A DNA stretch of 11,896 bases from Bacillota bacterium (GTDB lineage: Bacteria; Bacillota; Clostridia; Lachnospirales; Lachnospiraceae), in the NCBI GenBank assembly GCA_023420935.1, contig JAEZUR010000145.1, positions 1 through 11,896 of the forward strand, written 5' to 3'. The position numbers and the translations under genes were made by a program. Positions 6,631 through 11,896 of this stretch are shown here, in pieces (position 1 is the first letter of the stretch; the number at the start of each line of letters is the position of its first letter). The notes beneath the pieces were generated by a model. That model saw only the letters and a list, made by a program, of their open reading frames with translations, was not told the DNA's origin and made no database searches.

Positions 6631-6650
6631 GCTGACCAGATGCTGGCAGC
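6631..6650 (+). promoter_or_regulatory. Leader hairpin before the ABC-F start
   Basis: GCTG, a bulged A, CCAG, loop ATG, CTGG, CAGC form an 8-bp GC-rich stem that ends ten bases before the RBS AAGGAG (6660-6665). No T run follows, so it is not an intrinsic terminator. It may affect translation or mRNA stability. Leader control is known for several antibiotic-resistance ABC-F genes, but nothing here proves it for this one. Confidence 0.5.
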
Positions 6651-6671
6651 TAGGATTAGAAGGAGTTAAGA

Positions 6672-8228
6672 ATGAGTATTTTAAATGTGGAACACTTAAG
6701 TCATGGTTTCGGTGATCGTGCAATCTTTAATGATGTTTCATTCTGTTTATTAAAAGGAGAACATATTGGCCTTATTGGTGCCAATGGCGAAGGTAAGTCA
6801 ACCTTTATGAATATTGTAACAGGCAAATTAATGCCAGATGACGGAAAAGTTGAGTGGTCAAAAAATGTACGTGTTGGATATCTTGATCAGCATACTATGC
6901 TTGAAAAAGGAATGACCATTCGTGACGTACTAAAATCCGCTTTTGCATTTTTGTTTGAATTAGAAGAAAAAATGAATGATTTATGTACCAAAATGGCAGA
7001 TGCAGATGATGAAGAGCTCGCCTCTATTATGGAAGAGTTTGGAACAATTCAAGATTTACTGGATGCTCATGATTTTTATATTATAGATTCTAAAGTAGAA
7101 GAAATAGCTAGAGCCTTGGGGCTGAATGATATTGGCTTGGACAAAGATGTGACTGATTTAAGCGGTGGACAAAGAACCAAAATACTACTCGCTAAGTTAT
7201 TACTAGAAAAACCTGATATCCTACTTCTCGACGAGCCTACCAACTATTTAGACGTGGTACATATTGAATGGTTGAAGCGCTACTTATTAGAATATGAAAA
7301 TGCATTTATATTGATCTCACATGATATACCGTTTTTAAATAGTGTTGTAAATCTAATCTATCATATGGAAAATCAAGAGTTAAATCGTTATGTAGGCGAT
7401 TATGATAAATTCCAAGAAGTGTATGCTGTAAGAAAAGCGCAGTTAGAATCCGCATACAAGAAACAACAACAAGAAATTAATGAGTTACAAGATTTTGTTG
7501 CTAGAAATAAAGCCAGAGTATCCACACGTAACATGGCCATGTCTAGACAAAAGAAATTAGATAAAATGGATGTCATTGAACTTGCCAAGGAGAAGCCAAA
7601 GCCAGAATTTCATTTTAAAGAAGCTCGTGCAGCTGGCCGTTATATCTTCCAAACCGAACATCTTGTCATCGGATATGATGAACCTCTATCCAAACCAATT
7701 ACATTTGCTATGGAACGTGGTGAAAAAATTGTCTTAACCGGTGCAAATGGAATTGGAAAAACAACCTTACTAAAAAGTATATTGGGGATTATCCCTTCTC
7801 TTCAAGGTAAAGTAATTCTTGGTGATTATTTATATAAAGGGTATTTTGAACAAGAAATGTCTGGAGCCAAAAACAATACTTGTATCGAAGAGATCTGGAA
7901 AGAGTTCCCTTCCTTAACACAGTATGAAGTGCGTTCCGCTCTTGCAAAATGTGGTCTTACTACTAAACACATCGAAAGCCAGGTTCGTGTATTAAGCGGT
8001 GGGGAACAAGCCAAAGTACGTTTATGCAAGTTAATTAATGTAGAAACTAATATTCTACTATTAGACGAGCCTACCAACCATTTAGACGTAGAAGCGAAAG
8101 AAGAACTTCACCGAGCATTGAAGGCTTACAAAGGAAGTATTCTACTAATCTGCCATGAGCCAGACTTCTATGAAGATTTTGCTACAAGAGTGGTTGACTG
8201 TTCTAATTGGAGTACAAAGATTATCTAA
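6672..8228 (+). CDS. ABC-F family ATPase (ribosome-associated, duplicated ABC domains)
   Basis: 518 residues with two ABC ATPase domains and no membrane segment, the plan of ABC-F translation factors acting on the ribosome. First domain: Walker A GANGEGKST (36-44), signature LSGGQ (163-167), Walker B with Asp187-Glu188, His217 switch. A charged helical linker rich in K/R/Q (about 250-305) is the ABC-F interdomain/P-site-tip region. Second domain: Walker A GANGIGKTT (357-365), signature LSGGE (441-445), Asp465-Glu466, His495 (preceded by Cys rather than the usual Ser). There is no long C-terminal extension. Roles in the family include resolving stalled ribosomes and protecting them from antibiotics; sequence alone does not decide between them. 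RBS AAGGAG lies 6 bases from the ATG. It is the only plus-strand gene, with its own promoter and terminator. Confidence 0.93.
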   Translation: MSILNVEHLSHGFGDRAIFNDVSFCLLKGEHIGLIGANGEGKSTFMNIVTGKLMPDDGKVEWSKNVRVGYLDQHTMLEKGMTIRDVLKSAFAFLFELEEKMNDLCTKMADADDEELASIMEEFGTIQDLLDAHDFYIIDSKVEEIARALGLNDIGLDKDVTDLSGGQRTKILLAKLLLEKPDILLLDEPTNYLDVVHIEWLKRYLLEYENAFILISHDIPFLNSVVNLIYHMENQELNRYVGDYDKFQEVYAVRKAQLESAYKKQQQEINELQDFVARNKARVSTRNMAMSRQKKLDKMDVIELAKEKPKPEFHFKEARAAGRYIFQTEHLVIGYDEPLSKPITFAMERGEKIVLTGANGIGKTTLLKSILGIIPSLQGKVILGDYLYKGYFEQEMSGAKNNTCIEEIWKEFPSLTQYEVRSALAKCGLTTKHIESQVRVLSGGEQAKVRLCKLINVETNILLLDEPTNHLDVEAKEELHRALKAYKGSILLICHEPDFYEDFATRVVDCSNWSTKII

Positions 8229-8237
8229 ACGAATAGT

Positions 8238-8301
8238 AAAGAACCTTGTTGGTTCACAATGATAAATAACTATTTATCATCATGAACCAACAAGGTTCTT
8301 T
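8238..8301 (+). terminator. Strong hairpin terminator between convergent genes
   Basis: A perfect 19-bp outer stem (8238-8256 with 8283-8301) starts ten bases after the ABC-F stop. Inside it, a symmetric CA/CA internal loop leads to a perfect 10-bp inner stem (ATGATAAATA with TATTTATCAT) and a 2-base loop. The plus-strand stem ends in a run of T (8299-8304). On the minus strand the tail is TTTACTATTC, weaker, so it may also act on the signal peptidase transcript. Confidence 0.9.
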
Positions 8302-8312
8302 TTTCATATTCT

Positions 8313-8337
8313 ATACTAATATTCAATACTAATATTC
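8313..8337. repeat. Short direct repeat at the end of the first signal peptidase gene
   Basis: ATACTAATATTC occurs twice (8313-8324 and 8326-8337), separated by one base. The second copy touches the stop codon of the signal peptidase gene. It is probably a slippage product with no visible role. Confidence 0.6.
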
Positions 8338-9125
8338 TATTCAAATGTTCCTATTTGATTCAAAGGCCAAATTCTTAAAATTGCTCTACCAGCAATCAGA
8401 TCTGCATGAACAGGTCCTACTTCCTGATAACGGCTGTCAAAACTCACTTCTCGATTGTCACCCATTAAAAAGTATTCATCCTCTCCAAGAGTAATGGGAT
8501 CCTTGGCTATACCCTGATACGTTATAGGATCCTTGCCATAATTCTCATCTAACACTTTTCCGTTAACGTAAATATCTTCTCCTGAAATTTGGATGGTCTC
8601 CCCTGGTAAACCAATCACACGTTTTACATAATACTCTTTTTCATCTTTTCCATATGGATAAAACACTACGACATCAAAACGGCTAGGCTGGTCAAAGCGA
8701 TAACTTACCTTCTCTACCAGTAAATTATCCCCTGACATTAGCGTATTTTCCATGGACGCTCCGCTTACTATAGTTCTCTGAATTACATATCTTGGTACGA
8801 CCAGTAAACAGATTAGTGCAACTAAAGCATATAATAGTAATTCTGTCATAGTACTTTTAATCTTTCTATTTCGTTCTACCTTTGCAATTGCTTTCAGTTT
8901 TCCGGTATCTTCATATGATTCCGTATCATCGTATCTATCATTGTCAGGATCAACGTTCATATCATCATTACTTTCTTTAAGATTGAAATCCTCTGTTATT
9001 TCATCATATTCATCAAGACTAACCTTGTTTCCATCTATTTCATTTTCTTCCAATTCATTTTCATTTAGTTCTTCCCCATAAGCCCTTGTATCATATTCCT
9101 CTGATTTATTTATCTCATCCTTCAT
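8337..9125 (-). CDS. lepB: Type I signal peptidase with long acidic N-terminal extension
   Basis: 262 residues, longer than the 170-200 typical of Gram-positive SipS proteins. The extra length is an N-terminal cytoplasmic tail of about 85 residues very rich in Asp, Glu and Asn. One transmembrane helix follows (about 95-112), then the extracytoplasmic protease domain of family S26. Ser124 in SGASMEN is the nucleophile and Lys168 in VKRVIGLPGE the general base; the GDNR...DSR box is at 222-232. It cleaves signal peptides from exported pre-proteins at the outer face of the membrane. RBS AAGGAG overlaps the stop of the upstream paralogue (11 bases between stop and start), so translation is coupled. 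It is the last of three paralogues in transcription order. The acidic tail is unusual and its role unknown. Confidence 0.95.
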   Translation of the reverse strand: MKDEINKSEEYDTRAYGEELNENELEENEIDGNKVSLDEYDEITEDFNLKESNDDMNVDPDNDRYDDTESYEDTGKLKAIAKVERNRKIKSTMTELLLYALVALICLLVVPRYVIQRTIVSGASMENTLMSGDNLLVEKVSYRFDQPSRFDVVVFYPYGKDEKEYYVKRVIGLPGETIQISGEDIYVNGKVLDENYGKDPITYQGIAKDPITLGEDEYFLMGDNREVSFDSRYQEVGPVHADLIAGRAILRIWPLNQIGTFE

Positions 9126-9136
9126 CGGTTATCTCC

Positions 9137-9712
9137 TTAATTCACTGTTCCCAATTTACTCAATGGCCATATTCTTAGCAATGCTCTACCATCCATATCT
9201 TCTTTCTTCACTGGCCCAATTCCCTCTGCACGACTATCAAGACTTTCTTCTCTATTATCGCCTAGTACAAAGTATTCATCTTCTCCTAACGTAATAGGAT
9301 CAATTGCAATACCAGGATCACTAATTGGATCCTTACCATAGTTTTCATCTAATTTCTTATCATTAATATAAATGTCATTTTCAATGATTTGGACTGTTTC
9401 CCCAGGAAGCCCAATTACTCTTTTAATACAATCTTTTTCTAGCACAGCAGAATAAAAAACAATAATATCAAAACGTTCTGGATTAGAGAAATAATTCGTA
9501 ACTTTTTCTCTTATCACATACTCACCACCGTGTAATGTATTTTCCATAGATTGACCATCTACATATGTTCTTTGCATAATATAATTAGGTATAATAAATA
9601 CCAAAAAAGCAAATATAACAACTAAAATAACCCATTCTTTTATGGAGTTCTTCTTATTATCTTTATTTTTTTCCTGCTGACCAGTTACTTGGTTTTCTGT
9701 GTTTTGTACCAT
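9137..9712 (-). CDS. lepB: Type I signal peptidase, middle paralogue
   Basis: I take the ATG at 9712 (191 residues) rather than the in-frame ATG at 9763. The former has RBS AGGAGG seven bases upstream, overlapping the stop of the previous gene; the latter lies inside that gene. From the chosen start: a short Asn/Lys-rich tail, one transmembrane helix (about 26-42), catalytic Ser55 in DGQSMEN, Lys97 in IKRVIGLPGE, and GDNREESLDSR near 151-161. All residues needed for S26 Ser/Lys catalysis are present. It shares ENYGKDPI and DPITLGEDEYF blocks with the next paralogue (8337-9125), so these two are closer to each other than to the first one. Role: removal of signal peptides during protein export. 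Confidence 0.94.
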   Translation of the reverse strand: MVQNTENQVTGQQEKNKDNKKNSIKEWVILVVIFAFLVFIIPNYIMQRTYVDGQSMENTLHGGEYVIREKVTNYFSNPERFDIIVFYSAVLEKDCIKRVIGLPGETVQIIENDIYINDKKLDENYGKDPISDPGIAIDPITLGEDEYFVLGDNREESLDSRAEGIGPVKKEDMDGRALLRIWPLSKLGTVN

Positions 9713-9723
9713 ACGCCATCCTC

Positions 9724-10365
9724 CTATTGATGCTTTAATACTTCTAATTTGTTCAATGGCCAAATACGAAGATATGCACGACCGGCAATGGAATCACGGC
9801 TTACTAATCCAACTTCACTATCTCGACTATCCTGACTGTTATTTCGATTATCACCCAAAACAAAAAACTCATCCTTAGATAGGGTAAGTGGTTCGATAGC
9901 AATGCCACTATCAATCATTTCTTCCATTCCATAGTCCTCTTCTAACTCTGTTCCATTTATATAGATTGTACCATCTGTTATCTGCACTGTCTCCCCTGGT
10001 AAACCTATTACTCTTTTTATATAATACTTATTCGTTGAAAATGGTCGAAATACAATAATATCAAAGCGCTCAGGATCACCAAAATGGTACGATAACTTTT
10101 CTAAAATAAGACGATCATTATCTTGTAATGTCATGTTCATAGAACTACCATCCACTTGAACTTGCTGTGCTACATAATTATTAAATAGCAATACAACAGT
10201 TACGACAACGATAAAATAAATAATCATCTCATGGATTTCTCTCATACCATCATTTTTCTTAGAAGGAAGCTGATCTTGTTCATATGGCTCTAAATCCTCA
10301 AAATCTAGTTCATGAGACTCGGAAGCATCCATTAAATAATTTTCCTCTTCATTTCTTCTGTGCAT
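9724..10365 (-). CDS. lepB: Type I signal peptidase, first and most divergent paralogue
   Basis: The open frame runs up to 10428, but the first ATG there lies in the loop of the rpoZ terminator hairpin. I prefer the ATG at 10365 (213 residues); another ATG at 10332 with GAGG 11 bases upstream is possible, so the exact start is unsure. From the 10365 start: an acidic cytoplasmic tail of about 40 residues, a transmembrane helix (about 46-63), catalytic Ser75 in VDGSSMN, Lys117 in IKRVIGLPGE, and GDNRNNSQDSR near 172-182. The loop before the GDNR box lacks the ENYGKDPI block of the other two. It is a family S26 enzyme that processes exported proteins at the outer membrane face. Its stop overlaps the RBS of the following paralogue. 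Confidence 0.92.
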   Translation of the reverse strand: MHRRNEEENYLMDASESHELDFEDLEPYEQDQLPSKKNDGMREIHEMIIYFIVVVTVVLLFNNYVAQQVQVDGSSMNMTLQDNDRLILEKLSYHFGDPERFDIIVFRPFSTNKYYIKRVIGLPGETVQITDGTIYINGTELEEDYGMEEMIDSGIAIEPLTLSKDEFFVLGDNRNNSQDSRDSEVGLVSRDSIAGRAYLRIWPLNKLEVLKHQ

Positions 10366-10405
10366 AACAATACTCACTTCCCGACTCTTATTCCTATGAC
10401 AACAA

Positions 10406-10439
10406 AACACTTTCGTCGCACAAGGCATCCGAAAGTGTT
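10406..10439 (-). terminator. Terminator or partial terminator after rpoZ
   Basis: A perfect 10-bp stem, AACACTTTCG with CGAAAGTGTT, and a 14-base loop begin eight bases past the rpoZ stop. On the minus strand it is followed by TTGTTGTC after the TT of the stem, a short T tract. It separates the housekeeping operon from the signal peptidase cluster. No clear promoter was seen behind it, so some read-through is likely. Confidence 0.6.
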
Positions 10440-10446
10440 ATCCATA

Positions 10447-10695
10447 TTAATCTTCTTTTGTTTCTTCCTCGTCACTTACAATCTTAACTTTTGATTTGTA
10501 AAGTTCGTCGATAGCGATAGAAAGTGGCTTTGGACAATTAGATTTCACTAAAGGTTCTACTCCACCAATAATCTGTCTTGCTCTTTTGGATGTTGCAAGC
10601 ACGATGGAATATCTGCTATTAACAACTGGTTGTTCACCTGGTTCTACCTCACTGTTTACTACTGCCATTAAATCCGTATATGATGGATGTAACAT
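10447..10695 (-). CDS. rpoZ: RNA polymerase omega subunit
   Basis: 82 residues. The omega pattern is clear: N-terminal MLHPSYTDLM, then RYSIVLATSKRARQI (about 28-42), and KPLSIAIDELYKSKVKI (about 56-72), followed by an acidic tail. Omega binds the beta-prime subunit and helps assemble and stabilise RNA polymerase. The start lies two bases past the gmk stop, with RBS AAGGAG inside the gmk end, which fits tight translational coupling. The gene order gmk-rpoZ is typical of Firmicutes. Confidence 0.95.
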   Translation of the reverse strand: MLHPSYTDLMAVVNSEVEPGEQPVVNSRYSIVLATSKRARQIIGGVEPLVKSNCPKPLSIAIDELYKSKVKIVSDEEETKED

Positions 10696-10697
10696 AA

Positions 10698-11330
10698 TTA
10701 TATTTCTCCTTCCTTAAAAGCACTAAGCTCATCTTTGATTTCATTAATAAATTGCATACTATGTTTGGTACGATTATGTTCATTGCTGATAATCTGATTG
10801 GTATGTTCTACACAAGTCTCTAATTCATCATTAATAATAATATAATCGTAATCTGCCATAAATACTGCTTCTTCCACTGATCTTGCTAGTCGTTTCTTTA
10901 TCACAGATAGTTCTTCTGTCCCTCTTCCAATTAAGCGTTTCTCCAATTCTTCGGCAGAAGGCGGAGTTACAAATAGAAGTAATGCATCTGGGAATTGTTC
11001 GCGAACCTTATGAGCTCCTTGAATCTCGATCTCTAAAATTACATCTTTGCCTTGGGCTAATTGATCTTTTACGTATTGCTTTGGCGTTCCGTAATAATTA
11101 CCTACATACTCAGCCCACTCAATTAATTCACCATTCTTTATCATACTCTCAAATTCTTCTCTTGTCAAAAAGAAATATTCTCTACCGTGTATTTCTCCTT
11201 CTCTTGGCTTTCTCGTAGTAGCTGAAATGGAAATACTGTAATCATGCTTACATACTAACGCTTTTACTAACGTTCCTTTTCCAGCACCAGAGAACCCGGA
11301 AATAACAGTTAAAATACCCTGTTTATTCAT
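10698..11330 (-). CDS. gmk: Guanylate kinase
   Basis: 210 residues. It phosphorylates GMP to GDP with ATP, an essential step of GTP/dGTP synthesis in the cytoplasm. The P-loop is SGFSGAGKGT at 11-20. The GMP-binding region is SATTRKPREGE from 36, with Arg40 and Arg43 and then GREYFFLT to 56. The lid region is KRLIGRGTEE at about 131-140, with the conserved Arg pair near 147-150. The length is normal. The start overlaps the remA stop by eight bases, so the genes are co-translated. Confidence 0.97.
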   Translation of the reverse strand: MNKQGILTVISGFSGAGKGTLVKALVCKHDYSISISATTRKPREGEIHGREYFFLTREEFESMIKNGELIEWAEYVGNYYGTPKQYVKDQLAQGKDVILEIEIQGAHKVREQFPDALLLFVTPPSAEELEKRLIGRGTEELSVIKKRLARSVEEAVFMADYDYIIINDELETCVEHTNQIISNEHNRTKHSMQFINEIKDELSAFKEGEI

Positions 11331-11586
11331 TTGCTTCTCCTTTTAAATTATCACTATTTACTCGGTTGGCGATGGTCTCTGGTAATAATGCAGATAACAT
11401 TAAATGTCCACTTTCCATAACCAGCACAGCCTTGGTTTTTCTACCACAGGTCGCGTCAATTGCCAAACCTGAATCTTTTGCATTTTGTACCATTCTCTTA
11501 ATTGGAGCTGCTTCGGGGCTAATAATTCCGATAATTTTATTTACATTTACGATATTACCAAATCCAATATTAATTAATCGGTTCAT
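11323..11586 (-). CDS. remA: RemA-family regulator (DUF370)
   Basis: 87 residues, the usual size for this DUF370/RemA family. Conserved parts include the start MNRLINIGFGN, the block SPEAAPIKRMVQNAK (23-37), and the central IDATCGRKTKAVL (about 43-55). In Bacillus subtilis RemA is a DNA-binding activator of biofilm matrix operons. In clostridia the role is less clear. The position between yicC and gmk is the conserved Firmicutes arrangement. RBS AAGGAG lies upstream of the ATG at 11586. Confidence 0.93.
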   Translation of the reverse strand: MNRLINIGFGNIVNVNKIIGIISPEAAPIKRMVQNAKDSGLAIDATCGRKTKAVLVMESGHLMLSALLPETIANRVNSDNLKGEANE

Positions 11587-11599
11587 TATTTCTCACTCC

Positions 11600-11896
11600 T
11601 TATTCAATATTCTGAATCTGCTCACGAATCTTTTCTATCTCAGTTTTTAGATCTATTGCCATATTGGTCACATCTAGATCACTGGCTTTTGATAAAATGG
11701 TATTGGACTCACGATTCATTTCTTGCGCAATAAAGTCCAATTTTCTTCCTATATTTTCACCTTCACTTAAGGTAGCTTTCATATTTTTAATATGACTTTT
11801 TAATCTTACTGTTTCTTCATCTACACAGATTTTATCAGCAAAGACAGTAATCTCAGTAGCTAGAATACCTTCATCAATCTTGGTATCCCCTAAAAG
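11600..11896 (-). CDS. yicC: YicC-family endoribonuclease, C-terminal 98 residues (cut by window edge)
   Basis: The frame is open from the right window edge to the stop at 11600, giving 98 residues. The ATG at 11782 is internal and not the start. The visible part matches the C-terminal (DUF1732) half of YicC: DEGILATEITVFADK, DEETVRLKSHI, GRKLDFIAQEMNRESNTI, then DLDVTNMAIDLKTEIEKI and the terminal REQIQNIE. The QEMNRE-NTI-SKA block is the family hallmark. YicC proteins are stress-linked endoribonucleases. The gene heads the yicC-remA-gmk-rpoZ operon; 13 bases separate it from remA. The first two thirds lie outside the window. Confidence 0.95.
   Translation of the reverse strand, partial: LLGDTKIDEGILATEITVFADKICVDEETVRLKSHIKNMKATLSEGENIGRKLDFIAQEMNRESNTILSKASDLDVTNMAIDLKTEIEKIREQIQNIE

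Noticed and set aside
9713..9763. Upstream ATG of the middle signal peptidase
   Set aside because: It lies inside the preceding gene without an RBS. The ATG at 9712 has AGGAGG at the right distance and gives the family's normal length.
10883..11218. Plus-strand ORF of 111 residues
   Set aside because: It lies wholly opposite gmk, a well-supported gene, and shows no RBS or recognisable domain.
11600..11782. A separate 60-residue gene
   Set aside because: The frame stays open to the window edge and the extra 38 residues match YicC, so the ATG at 11782 is internal.
1..11896. Defence island, biosynthetic cluster or prophage
   Set aside because: Every sizeable gene is a recognisable housekeeping, export, transport or carbohydrate gene. 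There is no integrase, transposase, toxin-antitoxin pair or nuclease cluster.

Overview
The window looks like chromosomal DNA of a low-GC Clostridia bacterium, most likely a Lachnospiraceae member of the Lachnoclostridium / Clostridium phytofermentans type. This is an inference from AT-rich coding sequence, strong GGAGG ribosome binding sites, the Firmicutes gene order yicC-remA-gmk-rpoZ, and the protein repertoire. No phage genes, transposase, tRNA, rRNA or CRISPR array was seen.

Layout. All genes but one lie on the minus strand, so they are read from right to left. At the right edge (11896 down to 10447) is a compact housekeeping operon: yicC 3' part, remA, gmk and rpoZ, closed by a hairpin that looks like a terminator. 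Directly behind it is a tandem cluster of three type I signal peptidase paralogues (10365-8337) with stop/RBS-coupled junctions. They face the only plus-strand gene, an ABC-F ATPase (6672-8228), and a long hairpin terminator separates the convergent pair. The ABC-F gene and trpD (6488-5469) diverge from back-to-back promoters. trpD stands alone, with no other trp gene in view, and has its own hairpin terminator.

The next 620 bases (4848-5468) carry no gene but are highly structured. They hold a degenerate 31-bp tandem repeat and an imperfect inverted repeat of about 260 bp, whose arms fold around a perfect 13-bp inner stem. This is the least explained part of the window.

Left of it are a cytoplasmic GH36 alpha-galactosidase and an overlapping MATE transporter. 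They are followed by a small Asn/Cys-rich membrane protein translationally coupled to a HAD phosphatase. The left edge carries the start of a membrane protein (probably a CPBP-type protease). Its consensus promoter is overlaid by a perfect 21-bp palindrome, a likely repressor operator.

Functional picture: a core nucleotide, transcription and translation block, a protein-export block (three signal peptidases), a tryptophan-biosynthesis enzyme, and a carbohydrate-use gene. I see no convincing new multi-gene system. The best candidates for a second look are the long inverted repeat with its tandem repeats, the palindromic operator, and the triplicated signal peptidase.
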